A stretch of DNA of 64,000 nucleotides from Paulinella micropora (taxonomy: Eukaryota; Cercozoa; Imbricatea; Euglyphida): NCBI GenBank assembly GCA_009731375.1, contig BJOX01000153.1:657905-721904 (forward strand). The letters run 5' to 3'. The notes beneath the pieces are model-generated. The model did no database searches and was not told the origin of the DNA. It worked only from the letters and a program-made list of their open reading frames with translations. The translations under genes were made by a program, and so were the position numbers. The number at the start of each line of letters is the position of its first letter. Positions within the stretch are counted from its first letter, which is position 1. Shown piece by piece: positions 10,101 to 29,522 of the stretch.

Positions 10101-12219
10101 TCAGCAGCAGAAGCGGGAGTCGTATGTCCTGTTCGTCGATCTACGCAAGGCTTTCCCGTCTGTTTGGAGAGATGGCCTATTTGAGAGGCTCTGGAAGCTG
10201 GGTGTAAGGGGCAAGTTCTGGCGCACGCTACGCAGGTGCTACGAGCAGACTTCGTCGCAAGTGCTAGTTGATGGAGCACTCACCCCCGAAGTACTGGAGG
10301 GTGTAGGCGTCCAACAGGGGTCCCCTCTCTCTCCCACACTCTTCAACGTCTTTATGGATGAGCTGTGTGATCGGCTGGCGAGTGCCCTCAAGATCACGGA
10401 TGTGAAGCGGCTGAACGACATCAAGGCACTTCTATACGCGGACGACGTGGCCCTCATCGCTCACAGTCGCACCGAGCTCCAGAAGATGGTCAATGTTGTG
10501 GCCAAGTTCGCGGAAGATTACCGGCTGGAAGTCAACTTGAAGCCCGGCAAGACGGAAATCATGCCCATTTACACGTCGAGCAAGGCGAAACGACCAAGTA
10601 TCAGGGAGCGAGGTGAGCCCGTGGTGTGGTTTCGCGGCCAGAAGCTTTGTGTCACCAGTCAGTACAAGTACCTGGGAGTGGTTATCACCGACGACCTGAA
10701 GTGGAAGGAGCAGGCCCTGCGGGCTACGCGTGTCACTGAAGTCGCCACCGCAGGTTGGTACTCTTTGTGGTGTGCAGGTGAGATACAAGCTAGGTATCGT
10801 CTCATGTGCTGGAATCAACTTGTGGGGGCCAAGCTGAAGTACGCCTTCGATGTCTGGCGTGCCCCCGTATCGCAGCTCACCAAGCTGGAGGCAGCAATGC
10901 TGCGCCCCATGAGGATGATTCTCGGCATCAGCCCTAAGACAAGCAAGTGGATTACACTCTTTCTGGCGCGCTCTTTGAGTGCGGAGCGTTTGCGGCGGGC
11001 GGCGCAACTGAAGTTCTATGGACGGCTGCGTGTTCTACCGGAGAAGCGATTTCCTGTCATCGCATCTCAAGTCAAATCCGACTGGACTGCGGAGGCCGAA
11101 GGCGCTATCAGGGACTCAATGGATCTACAACAAGGGCTTCAGGAGCTCCTAAATAGCTCAGAGAAGGACCTCGAGGGTTGGTGTTCGACTGTGGACAAGT
11201 GGGCCCTTCAGCAGGACGTCAAGATGGTGCAGCAACTGATGTGGGACAAGCGAGAGGCAGGCAGCGATCTTACTGATGGCCTGCGAGTCATCCTAAGACA
11301 AGTCTTTGGAACTAAGGAGTTCCCAAGATGGGTAGCCCTTGATGATGCGCATTATAATCTGCTTCGGAGAAGGTTGCTCAGCTGCAACAACCGCCTTCGG
11401 TTGTACCGCAGCAAGTTGGTCAGTGGCATGTCCCCTCGCTGCTTCTGTTGTCATGATGATGTCAATGAGTCCCTTGCGCACTTCTTATGGGATTGCCCCA
11501 TGCATGAGGGGAGACGTAAGCAGCTGTTGCTGAGTATGCAGAGGCTCGGTGGCATGGCTGTGGGGGGTGCTGAGGGGGATGGAGGGAGTGAGGAGGGTGG
11601 TGAGGTCGTAGGCGGTGAGGTTGTGGTGGAGGATGTGTTGCTTGGGCGGGAGCGGGAGGGCTCTGTGCGGCAGGGTTGGGATGATATGTCGCCTGTGGAT
11701 CAATCACGATTGTTTTGTAAGCTTTTTCAGGGGAAGTCGCGCTTCCGCAGTAACTTTAGGCTTGCTGCGTTGTTAGGGGTTACAGCGTTGCGTCCCCCTC
11801 CAAAGTTGGATGTGTTGTTTGGATCATATGTGTCTGAGTGTTGGTCTGCTAGGGAGGGTAAAAGGGAGGAGCTTGGGGTGGAGGATGGGGGCGAGGAGGT
11901 GATTGACCTCACTGAGGTTCCATCAGCTTCTGTCCCACCCTCTCCCCCAAGTGACGTTGATGTTGCGCGGCGCGGCCGTCCGCGCAGTGTGGACGTCCTG
12001 GCTAGAGAGAGGGGTTCGGGAGCGCAGCGTAGTGTCTCCGAGTTCTTCTCTTCAGCTAACACCCTCGCATCTAGCTCTTCATGCACTTCACAGCCCCCAT
12101 CTGCCCCTGCTGTTGCTGTTGCTGCTATGTCTGTTTGGTGTTCTGACAATGCGTTGGGATCGGCTGACCCCGGTGACCCAATGGAGGCACATGTCCAGGA
12201 TCTGGATCTGATGCTATAG
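7111..12219 (+). CDS. LINE (non-LTR retrotransposon) polyprotein with endonuclease and reverse transcriptase
   Basis: Intact 1702-residue frame from an ATG (a GTG sits one codon upstream) to TAG. Residues about 110-200 resemble an RRM-like ORF1 domain followed by a basic stretch. An APE-type endonuclease follows at about 310-575, with E in the QEHR motif near 347, D and N in ADANAK near 463 and the terminal DTDHKAV near 566. The reverse transcriptase spans about 860-1180, with FVDLRKAF near 1008, QQGSPLSPTLFN, and the catalytic YADDV near 1107. A CxxC..H..C zinc knuckle lies near 1441 (HFLWDCP). The last 250 residues are low-complexity and contain VIDLT near 1597 and QRSVSEFF near 1640. These match the canonical SUMO-interacting and PCNA-interacting consensus. 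All catalytic residues I can check are present, so the copy may be active. Fusing an ORF1-like domain to the enzyme part in one frame is less common than two ORFs. Confidence 0.93.
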   Translation: MASDIGRLLLSMDYKYAKHGATTVALMGQGRIAEDLDNPRGNASSTGSGPMSQDGRMRARVYDGIPEPRGEAILAAPHPSSPNLAHGSALQHKASGAIWQMAPPPRRYRRVDRYDKDGRNLIVWGLSERANLQEIASKMSGLGLVVPVMEWQGQRMSRHLELVYEDDDSRQTALQQLKHLKFFGRGVNVALGRRFRDRERVRRLIRIHLRGEAAVRKEEAATGYRVLPLHEECVDDVQVVSSELAADAPKCVSECADVHVVPLHSAASAVGDQPAQAPAEGGSTRAEAKRGRRVRKRAKKHRSKQFDTGFKLLVASHNWQGKTGYDNVGTAEWASFYKHEGWLVIGAQEHRMGKKQLSKCSLDGFRIFGKPAEVSEKNRCKGGVLFAVANFLGPYCNLVSAPVDHRQQVWLRIASGVTGAQDIYVGNGYFPQETQEEESSEAYAAWQAAIAFFGAKGLVVTVADANAKLGPACSRKEEGIVGQHGEVDDKGAPVRSENGKRLAAVLVATGLRNLSGFSCPVEGSYWWSRREQRGMGTGKHLLDYICASPGLASGAKFGVCEDDLDTDHKAVWAELTWSGQRRPKRAAKPYRSFRVDKLIGAGVSGNDHAAKQALDYLRDKFDDVFQHCLQKLGVHQLPELDLSGGADSQRVVDDVTERVAQSFRMAAHRVLGSRCIRPRFTNNWFDGELKELIQQRREAYAAYRRDESNAEARLNWLRLRKQIRKATRAKKSASFKQVQEEAVKCQREQSSKRFWLLAKRLGGARRTKVSAPVQREDGSLACTLPEKVARWEEFRKNSVKPRENPASAAVVVECCAEAGSLEWEEAEAKRQFHWNDRFRDEVARAMKEHEVGEDTCEELDKPFTQEEVLARQRALNNHKACGEDKVKNEMLKYGGAYINGYLTQYFNWIREAERTPKAWGKGIIVNIPKGGDPTDPDNWRDISIISCLGKLYLSLLATRLTLFVDGPDKLRPEQGGFRPGRRTTDQVFTLWQRLKGRQQQKRESYVLFVDLRKAFPSVWRDGLFERLWKLGVRGKFWRTLRRCYEQTSSQVLVDGALTPEVLEGVGVQQGSPLSPTLFNVFMDELCDRLASALKITDVKRLNDIKALLYADDVALIAHSRTELQKMVNVVAKFAEDYRLEVNLKPGKTEIMPIYTSSKAKRPSIRERGEPVVWFRGQKLCVTSQYKYLGVVITDDLKWKEQALRATRVTEVATAGWYSLWCAGEIQARYRLMCWNQLVGAKLKYAFDVWRAPVSQLTKLEAAMLRPMRMILGISPKTSKWITLFLARSLSAERLRRAAQLKFYGRLRVLPEKRFPVIASQVKSDWTAEAEGAIRDSMDLQQGLQELLNSSEKDLEGWCSTVDKWALQQDVKMVQQLMWDKREAGSDLTDGLRVILRQVFGTKEFPRWVALDDAHYNLLRRRLLSCNNRLRLYRSKLVSGMSPRCFCCHDDVNESLAHFLWDCPMHEGRRKQLLLSMQRLGGMAVGGAEGDGGSEEGGEVVGGEVVVEDVLLGREREGSVRQGWDDMSPVDQSRLFCKLFQGKSRFRSNFRLAALLGVTALRPPPKLDVLFGSYVSECWSAREGKREELGVEDGGEEVIDLTEVPSASVPPSPPSDVDVARRGRPRSVDVLARERGSGAQRSVSEFFSSANTLASSSSCTSQPPSAPAVAVAAMSVWCSDNALGSADPGDPMEAHVQDLDLML

Positions 12220-12379
<160 letters not shown>

Positions 12380-12493
12380 NNNNNNNNNNNNNNNNNNNNN
12401 NNNNNNNNNNNNNNNNNNNNNNNNNNNNNNNNNNNNNNNNNNNNNNNNNNNNNNNNNNNNNNNNNNNNNNNNNNNNNNNNNNNNNNNNNNNNN

Positions 12494-12651
12494 TCCAGTA
12501 TTTTCATTGAACATAACTGCCCGTCTGGAAGTGTTGGAACTGCCCTTGCGGGGGTGTCATTAGAGCTTATCGTCAATTCTTCGTACTCCCCTCACGGGTG
12601 AGACGATGGAGGCGCATGTGCAGAAATGCATCAGCCATTGACAGAGAAGCA
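12494..12651 (+). mobile_element. tRNA-derived SINE, 5' part lost in gap
   Basis: SINE body and 3' end with an ATT tail. The tRNA-like head, if present, is inside the gap at 12380-12493. Confidence 0.75.
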
Positions 12652-12663
12652 CTATTATTATTA

Positions 12664-12769
<106 letters not shown>

Positions 12770-12774
12770 TATTT

Positions 12775-12947
12775 AGGGAGTACATAGGCCATCGGTCCTT
12801 TCCATGGGCTGATTGGTATAAAGCTCCTAGAGTAATGTTCTTTGCCGTCACTTCCTTTATTCCACCGATTGGTGTGGAGACTTTCCTTATGGAATGGAGG
12901 ACTGGATGCACATGGCCTTTTGGCTCAGCAATTGGCAGGAGATACAC
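12775..12947 (+). mobile_element. Short interspersed element family B, copy 2
   Basis: Second copy of the 173-bp family, with about one substitution relative to 2828-3000. It is bounded by ATT arrays with ATC interruptions. The close match suggests recent activity. Confidence 0.75.
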
Positions 12948-12986
<39 letters not shown>

Positions 12987-13028
12987 TATTATTACCATTA
13001 CTATTACTAATATTATTATTATTATTAC

Positions 13029-13089
<61 letters not shown>

Positions 13090-13093
13090 TTAG

Positions 13094-22330
<9,237 letters not shown>

Positions 22331-22345
<15 letters not shown>

Positions 22346-24431
22346 GACTATTATTATTAATATAATAATCTGAAGCAACCACGACACTCACTGTCTGTAG
22401 TATTTAAGCTTTAATAAAGAAAGCTGAGCCCCAAAGGGACGCGCCACGTAACATGACTGGCCGCCTGGCCGCCTGGATCATAAGTAATGGCTCTACCGAC
22501 ACCGTTACTCCGATACGGCCGGTCCGCTAACTATTAATTGAGATTATTAGTTCTAAGACTCCTCCTGGAACAAAGTAAATTAAGTAAGTTACTGCAGGTC
22601 CTATTAATAACATATGTTACGACTAGTATAACTATTTGTGAAACATAAGAAAACACAAACTCAAAACATATACCCTTACCCTCACGCTCTCCGAGAAGTA
22701 ACTTATTCTATTGTCGGACTTGGCTACCCTGCTATATATCCACGGCTGGTATGCATATGTAATTCCTTGTTCATTAGTGACTTTGAAAACGGAGGCTTTA
22801 TAGAAAAAATAAGTTTTGCTCCTTTTTCTAAAATTCTTTTTTATTGTATATAAAGATCACACTGAAATATAACTAGTAATGAAACAATTATATTTTTATA
22901 TATTTATATATATTCTTTTGAATTTGAATTTTATTGCAAGAGTTAACGGCTACATGTATTTTAAAAAAGAAATTATGTTTTTTTTTGTAAGATAAGGGGG
23001 GTGTGAAAATTTGATGCTTGCTAGTTTAACTTCCGATGCGAACTTTTTTAATCTACAAGCCATTTTGAAAAATTTTTCTTTTTACATACAAATTTTGCAT
23101 GCTTCCTCAAGTTTGGCCCGGGCTGTTTCTGAATATTTTGGGGAAAATTCCCGGAAATTCAATCATTTTTTGTGGTGATTTGCGGGCAGACAGTGCGAGG
23201 AAAAGATAGCAGTCCAGAAGTCAGAAAATGTGTGTTGTATTTCTCAGCTTAAGAATGTGCTCGTGTACTGTATGTTATGTAAATGAGTAGATAGCATGTG
23301 TTCAATTACTTGTGCTTAAGGATTTTTTATATCGATGTGTGTGGACAACAAACCATCTGACCAAAAACTATGTTCCAGCACTTCGAAAAAATATGATCCT
23401 GCTTTTTGAAAAGGTTTAGCTATTTTCCAGCCAGGAAACAAGCGCAATCCGTTCACTGGCACATACTTATTAAAATTCATTTTATGTGATTTCTCCGAGG
23501 AGTGTTAACAGAAATTTTCTAAAAACACAAAAATGCATCTTGAAATCTCTGTGGATAATACTTTCGAAACTCCAGATACCTTTTGAAGTGTGCAGAAGTC
23601 CTTTTTGAATGAAAATTTTAGTTGAAAACAATAACTTTTACTGAAAGCACTCTGGAGGCATCAGACCTGCAATCACTGTTTTTCTGTCAGACAACAGCCT
23701 GACTTTGAAGAATCATTACTCGTACTACACATAACGCTCCTTCGTTTTTATTGATTGAAACCATGCTCTATGACTTGGAGTTCAGTTTCCATAAGTTTTC
23801 TGAACATAATATTCACTCTCTCATCAGGTTTAAAAGCAGAGTTTACAGGATGTTTGAAGTGCAAAAAGTCCTGACATGGTTTATCAAGTTTAAGATGTTT
23901 CATAAGGCTTTATTGATTAAAAACTGATTGATACTTCAATAAGTGTGTACTAGCAACTTCATGACTCAATAACTCTGACTAGAACAAACGCAAACTATCA
24001 AGAAGACATATTTGACCACCTTTTGAAGTACTGTTTTCCAAGGAATGATGTGCACTGCAGTCAAAGAGAAAAATTACTCAAGAATTTCTTAGAAAATTAT
24101 CAAATGAGACATGATAAACAAGGCTGCATAGTTAGATTACAGAAAGAAAGTGAGTGTAAGATAAAAATAGCTTTCGCTTCCTACTCTCTTCTTGTGCTTT
24201 TTCGACACTTGGCTTGAATAATGAACACCTATGGGTGATGAAATTACATGTATCAGTTAGATTACACACAAGGCTGCGGTCCCATGGTCTAGAAGGGCCT
24301 ACCAGACGAGAAGAGGATTAAAGTCCTACTCTCGGGGGCCCTAATCTCACATATAAGTAACAATGAGTAAAAGTAACATGTATTAATGATATATATCAAT
24401 ATATACATTTACATCATATGGATTTATAACT
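22331..24431. other. AT-rich region without recognisable gene
   Basis: About 2.1 kb of ordinary, AT-rich unique sequence. The longest frames are 60-70 codons with no family resemblance. A sequence near 24270-24350 has a tRNA-like A-box phrase (TGGTCTAGAAGG) but no convincing B box. It could hold an LTR, introns or intergenic DNA; nothing can be claimed. Confidence 0.5.
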
Positions 24432-25148
24432 ATGTGCTTAATGAAAAATAAATTTGCAAGCGCTTCCCGTAAGGGGATATCAATAAGGAAAATTATCAAC
24501 CGGTGTGGCACGGTACAGTCCGGGATGGATACCAGGCCTATAGCTAGCAAGCTACGAGAGGTGTTAAATTACCTTTTACACCATCCACGCCTGGACGAGG
24601 ACGAGCTCAGGGATGTTCGGATGCGCGTCGCTAATATTGGAGGCGATGCAGTCAGTGAGGCAGACACGGCTAGCGGAGCAGGCCAGTCAGCTGAGCAAGG
24701 AGCTGTTGGAGCGAGACTTTTCCATGGTGGCGTACCAACCGGTGGATATAGTCATGTTATATTGCCCGCAGGTCCTTGAAGGGGATTTCTTCAAAGATGT
24801 TCGTCCGTGCATGGGAAGGGGCTGTGTCAGGTGATGCAGCAGACGGGGCCTTTCAGCTATCGTATTCGAGGCAGAGGGGAGAACAAGATTGTGAATGTTC
24901 GGCACCTCATTAAATACTATCCGTTCCTCATAAAGAACAAGATGCTGCAGGAGGCGCTCGTGAGGCAGAGGAAGGAGATTGAAGATCCACCGAAGTTGGG
25001 GACTCGCCGGGAAAGGAACCGGCAGCGGACGAGGAAAAGCCAGTGGGATGGAAGGATAAGGAGGAGAAGCGGCCCTCCGAGGAGGGCAAGTGCCAGGGAC
25101 GCCCGGCGGGGACAAATGCAGGAGCGGGTGAATCGGAAGTGGCTGTAA
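24432..25148 (+). pseudogene. LTR-retrotransposon integrase C-terminal remnant
   Basis: Three overlapping frames together read like the end of a Ty3/gypsy-type pol protein. A helix rich in A, E and Q (LAEQASQLSKELLERDF) is followed by the segment QPVDIVMLYCPQVLEG. Then comes the GPF/Y-type module with QQTGPFSYRIRG and NVRHLIKYYP, and a basic tail. At least two frameshifts (near 24700 and 24810) and the lack of any upstream catalytic integrase or reverse transcriptase show that it is a dead fragment. The family placement rests on the integrase C-terminal pattern only. Confidence 0.6.
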
Positions 25149-25224
25149 ACCGCCGACGGAGGCGGCCAAAAGGGCGGCGGATAACAATTTGATCTATGCG
25201 CAGCCGGGGAGCCACTATGGCGAC

Positions 25225-25325
25225 AAATACCAAAAATAATTTCCAGGGATACGAAATAATTTCCAACCATTCAAAATATTTCCAACCACTGGAAATAATT
25301 TTTGGCATTGGAAATAATTTTTGGC
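25225..25325. repeat. AATAATTTCC repeats with short inverted ends
   Basis: AAATAATTTCC or close variants occur several times. The first (CCAAAAATAATTTCC) is the inverse of the last (GGAAATAATTTTTGG), so the block can fold back. It lies where the AT-rich flank meets the GC-rich virus-like region and at the 3' end of the minus-strand gene above it. Confidence 0.55.
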
Positions 25326-26027
25326 GCCGGCCTGCCCGCTAGATGATACAGAATACGGCGGAGCAGGGGGTACTGGCTTGTCGGGACCCCGGTCCTGAGC
25401 CAGGGCACTTCGCGGAGCCTCCAGGACAGCTCTAGCAAGAAGCGCCTGTCGTCAACCTCCTCCTCGGCCAGCCCCCGCGAGATGGAGTTTTTGTCTAGGT
25501 AGGCTACGGCTGCCCCCACTATTGTCAGGGCATAGCTTGCGTCGTCTCTCTCCACGGCGTCGTCTGCTGCCCCTAGGCACAGACTCCGCAGCTGTGGAAA
25601 CCAGAGGCCCTGGTCCCTGGCCTCGGCGAGCAGCTGCCGTGCGGCTAGTGGATCCCTCGACACACTTGGCCAGGACTCACGGCAAGCCCGCCAGTCCTGC
25701 CTGTTCACCGCCTCCCGGAATTCCACTAACGCGGCCTCCTCACCCTTGACGCGCTTGGTTGGACCAGGGGCACCGGATCCCGCTCGCGCGGCCTCGTCCT
25801 CCTCCCTTGACGCGCTTGGTTGAATCAGGGGCACCGGATCGCACTCGCGCGGCCTCGTCCTCACCCTTGACGCGCTTGGTTGGACCAGGGGCACCGGATC
25901 CCGCTCGCGCGGCCTCCTCCTTGCCCTTTTTCTGGCCGCGCTTGGTTGGACCAGGGGCCCCCGATCCGGACGCCCCCTTCTCCTCCCCCTGCCCGCAATC
26001 GCGACAAGTCCGCTGTCTGCGTCGCAT
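25271..26027 (-). CDS. Hypothetical protein with four 20-residue repeats
   Basis: Starts at the ATG at 26027 with a CxxC pair (TCRDCGQG). Four copies of a unit close to AARAGSGAPGPTKRVKGE follow (DNA repeat of about 60 bp at 25745-25960). A frameshift between the third and fourth copy (near 25830) splits the frame. The remaining ~140 residues are predicted to be helical (EFREAVNRQDWRACRES and SYALTIVGAAVAYLDKNS). The basic KRVKG units could bind nucleic acid or act in nuclear import, but this is a guess. The last residues are encoded by the AATAATTTCC repeat, so the natural C-terminus may be lost. No family was recognised. Confidence 0.5.
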
Positions 26028-26186
26028 GTCCCTACGACGGGGTGAGGGCTGACAAGCGGCCTGCCTTTTTCTTTAACCTAGTAGCCCCGGCGCGGCAGCC
26101 CGCGGCGGCGGGTGTCCTGTTCGGTTTTTTCCCTCCCTTTCTCCCCCGCTCCGTTTGCGGACCTGTACTTACCTTCCGTCTCTCTC

Positions 26187-26226
26187 TCCCCCCCCCCCCC
26201 CCCCCCCCCCCCCCCCNNNNNNNNNN
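26187..26226. repeat. Poly-C tract abutting a 10-base gap
   Basis: About 30 cytosines end at an N10 gap. Poly-C or poly-G runs next to 10-base gaps also occur at 19434-19478, 29408-29479 and 30817-30855, and poly-C next to the larger gap at 34111. They mark places where the assembly broke rather than genes. Confidence 0.8.
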
Positions 26227-26823
26227 TCTGCCCTCTCCTTGGTTTACGACAATACCGACCAGCGTTTTTCTTCACGACCCAGTCACCCGGCCGGAGCCAG
26301 CGCACTTTTTCGACTAGCAATTTAATCCAGCGGAAGCTGTACGACACACACGTATGAGGTGTCTTTCGCTAGACGAGCCCCGTCGCAGCCGCGGGGATGG
26401 GAGGGTAGGGGGCGGCGGCCAGACTTCTTCACCTTCCTTCCTGGGCCGGGGCATTAACAGAGCTAAATTTTCATGACCCATCATCAGCCGGCCGAGCCAC
26501 TTTGCTTTATTCACCCTACAAGTGCGGCCTGTCATGCGTTACGTGCTGGTTCCGCAAAGGCGGCCCGCATTGGGCGGTGTGTGGGCGCTGCGACCTAGGC
26601 GCCCGGGCGGCCGCCCTCACGCCTGGGCCTTGGGAGCACTGGGTCTCAGAACCGCGAGGCTTCGGTTGAAGCGGCCGAAGAGCAGAGACCAGGACCAGCC
26701 GGCCACTTCCTGGGCCGTGGCGATACGGCACACCATACATCAAACAGTAGCCCGTGCTTGTTTAGGTGGATCTAGGCTAGCGCGGCGTGCGCTACGCGCT
26801 GGCTCTGTGTGTGGGGACTGTAC

Positions 26824-26873
<50 letters not shown>

Positions 26874-27082
26874 AGGGCGAGAGAACGAAGGAGAGCGAGA
26901 GGGAGCGAGAGGGAGAGAGAGCCAGGAGTGGTAAGGGGAGGGAGCGCAGACGGCTGGTGTCCACACTAGGCACAGGACGGCGGGAGCGCTTCCGGCAGGT
27001 GCGCGGGCGCCAGCGCGCTGCCCAGCGCAAAGTGTGCGCAGAGTATGGTCGGGGGCAGGCGCCCGAGTACCTGCTGTACCGG
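26227..27082. other. GC-rich stretch with (GA)n array, no assigned gene
   Basis: Open frames exist on both strands, but their composition follows the GC content and the (GA)n array at 26826-26868. A minus-strand phrase (KVRWLRPGDWVVKKNAGRY) looks protein-like and may be a remnant of a lost gene. Upstream elements of the BspA-like gene may lie here. Confidence 0.4.
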
Positions 27083-27872
27083 ATGGCAGAGTTCGTGGGC
27101 GACGCGCGCGACTGGGACTGGTCGTGGTTAACGCCCGCCTCGCACCCCAACGGCTTTTCAAACATGTTTTACGGCTGTACCGTGTTCAACCAAGTCACGT
27201 TCCAGCCACCGATGGGCCGGTTGAAGGCCCATGTGCCTGAAAACGTTGCTTCCAGGCTCGTGACTCTGCTCACGTCCCAGCTAGACACGTCGGTGTTGAA
27301 GGCTTTTGCAGCCGCAAAGGTGCTCCGGAGGCTGGCCACGCCGCTTGTGTTCCAGCCGCCGATGTCTTCCGGCGCAACGGCTTTCAATCAGCCGCTAGGT
27401 GGCTGGAACGTGGGCCGCGTCACAACCATGTACGCCACGTTTAGCAGAGCCAAAACGTTCGATCAGCCACTGGCCGCCTGGAACACCGCGTCAGTGACTG
27501 CGATGAGCTACCTCGTCCTTGCCGCCGCCAGTTTCAACCAGAACATCAACCGCTGAAACACTAGCCGGGTCTCGGACATGACCAACGCCTTTGCTTGTGC
27601 CGCCAGGCACGTGCGCGTTCAACCAGCCGCTGGGCGGCTGGGACGTATCCGCCGCCCGCAATAGCCTGTGGGGCATGTTCTCCTGCAACTGCGCTTTCGA
27701 CCAGGATATCAGCGGCTGGAACGTAGCGTCGTCGGCGGAGGGCGCGGGGGTGTGCACCGCTATGTTCCAGCCCAATGGTATATCTACTTACGACCGCGAT
27801 ATCCAAACAAGCAACCTGCCGAGCATCTGCAGTGGCAGCTACACCCGCGCATGCGGCGCTTTTCCTTCTTAG
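27083..27872 (+). pseudogene. BspA-like leucine-rich-repeat surface protein, broken
   Basis: Repeats of the BspA/DUF285 type are clear: FNQPLGGWNVGRVTTMYATF, FDQPLAAWNTASVTAMSYL and CAFDQDISGWNVASS, with the usual period of about 24 residues. Such proteins are surface or secreted repeat proteins in bacteria, protists and large viruses. The chosen ATG begins MAEFVGDARDWDW, a common start for this family. Three defects are visible. Positions 27192-27370 encode the same repeats on the opposite strand. TGA at 27554 replaces the expected Trp codon. A frameshift near 27600 moves the last two repeats to another frame. Confidence 0.8.
27192..27370 (-). other. Inverted segment inside the BspA-like gene
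   Basis: On the minus strand this block reads IGGWNTSGVASLRSTF, AFNTDVSSWDVSRVTSLEAT and AFNRPIGGWNV, typical BspA-type repeats, while the flanks encode such repeats on the plus strand. Its edges contain copies of the TTCCAGCC(A/G)CCGATG phrase facing each other, so recombination between repeat units could have flipped it. Confidence 0.75.
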
Positions 27873-28314
27873 AACCATACGGCGACCGGCCGCGCGAAGG
27901 ACGCTAGCATTGAGAAGAGCGGAGGCGGCCCGATAAAAGAGTTTATCCGGTGGGCAGTTGGCAGAGCGTGTCCCTGCGTTTCCCACAGCCTGTTGAGGTG
28001 TGTTTTTTTTTATTAAAGTCCAGCCTGGTTGGCTGCTTCTCGGGGGCTGCGCCCTCTAACCACCGCGTGCCACTGGTCCGGTCCGGGGTTAGGGGTGGCC
28101 GGAAGAGAGAGGGGCTGGTCGGGATCGCACCGGGGGGGAGGGCAGCGGCCAGGCAGCCGCCGGGAGTGAGGGAGGGGAGGGGGCACAGAGTGCGCGGAGG
28201 AAGTGGAAGGGTTTTTCTTTTTATCACAGCCACAACAGGCCGAGCCACGCACCCGGAAGAGGGGAGAGCATGGAAGTGCACAGGGAGTAGGCAGGGGCGC
28301 CGCGGGCTCGGGGG
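27873..28314. other. Intergenic, GC-rich, no gene seen
   Basis: About 440 bp between the BspA-like gene and the minus-strand membrane gene. A weak frame on the plus strand (27950-28318) has a composition dictated by GC content and no recognisable motif. T-rich runs lie near 28000 and 28212. Confidence 0.5.
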
Positions 28315-29340
28315 CTAGGCCAGCACCGGCTCCAGTGCCTCACGCTCGGCGGCGTAGATCCCTTGTACCCGTGTGCGCAGGCGCTGCAGCCGGTCGAGCG
28401 CGGCGCCGAACCCTACGCCCAGCAGGAGGCCTGCCTCGACGATGTTGAAAAAGAGGCGCACCGACGCCGCGTACGTCTCGCACAACGTGTGTGGCTGCAC
28501 CAGCCTCTGCAGCTGCCACACAATGTACAAACACAGCAGCGTGCTGATCCAGACCAGCAGTACGTGGTCTACTAGCGTCGGGGGAATGTCGGTCCAGGCC
28601 AGCGTCAGGTGGGCCAGCGCCCCGCGGTAGGGCTCCCACACCAGCGCGAAGAAACCTAGGCTGGCGCCCAGGGCCACCACGGCCAGCAGCGGCATGGTGT
28701 CATACGGGACGCGCTTCTGGCAACAGAACGCGGCCAGCAGCAGGCAGAAGGCGTCCACGGCGGCGCTCAGGAAGAGCGTAAAGTCAGCGTGGACCAACAG
28801 CAGGCTGGCAAACAGCGACGAGCCGCCGACCATGGCCACCGACACGACCGGGAGATAGCGGTTCGTACAGCCAGGTGCTGCGCCGCAGCCAGGCGCTCAG
28901 CCCCGCCGTGAGCGCCAGCGCGGTGGAGAGGTGAGCGGCCGTGCACAACATCACGCGCCAGACGAATTGCTTCTGCTGCTCGTCCGGCAGGAGGCACACC
29001 TTGACGGCAGCGTCGCGCAGCTGCTTGTGTGAGTCCTCTAGCGCCCGGTGCGCGTCGTCGGCCCGCACCCGCTGGTGCTTGATACCTTCCAGGCGCCGCA
29101 GGATCGTCTGCCAGGATTCCTGGTCCAGCTGCCACGCGCGGGCCGTGGCCTCGGCGGCCCGGGGCGGTCCGTGCGCCGCGGCCGTCGTGGTCTGACCCGG
29201 CCGAGGCGGCCCGGCCGGCGGCTCGGCCTGACCCGGCCCGTCCGACGCATCGGCCGACGGCTCGGCCGGGCCCGCCCGCGCCGGGGTTCAGGCACGGGGA
29301 TCCGAGCTTCGGCCGTGTTGGGGAAAGAGGGGGCTGGAGC
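28315..29340 (-). CDS. Putative coiled-coil membrane protein, frameshifted
   Basis: Read from high to low coordinates: a Pro/Ala/Glu-rich stretch, then a long amphipathic helix (ARAWQLDQESWQTILRRLEG and ALEDSHKQLRDAAVKV). About four hydrophobic segments follow, including VMLCTAAHLSTALALTAGL, SLFASLLLVHADFTLFLSA and LLVWISTLLCLYIVWQL, and the frame ends at TAG (28315). One frameshift near 28860 separates the first membrane segment from the rest. The true start is unknown because the upstream end meets a poly-G gap at 29408-29479. No family was recognised. It may be a virion or host-membrane protein of the virus-like region. Confidence 0.5.
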
Positions 29341-29406
29341 AGGAGGGCGGGGGATCCACGTCTGGCACTGGTTGTACCAGAAGGGGCGGCCCCCCGCGGG
29401 CCGGTG

Positions 29407-29449
<43 letters not shown>

Positions 29450-29522
29450 CCCCCCCGGGGGGGGGGGGGNNNNNNNNNNAGAGGGAAGGGGCCGGCCGCC
29501 GCCCCGGGAGGAGGGAGGGAGT

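Noticed and set aside
24270-24350. tRNA-like sequence (TGGTCTAGAAGG, CGGGGGCCC)
   Set aside because: No B box, no cloverleaf or matching acceptor stem could be drawn by eye.
27950-28318. 122-residue plus-strand frame after the BspA-like gene
   Set aside because: Composition follows local GC bias, no motif, and it overlaps weak frames on the other strand.
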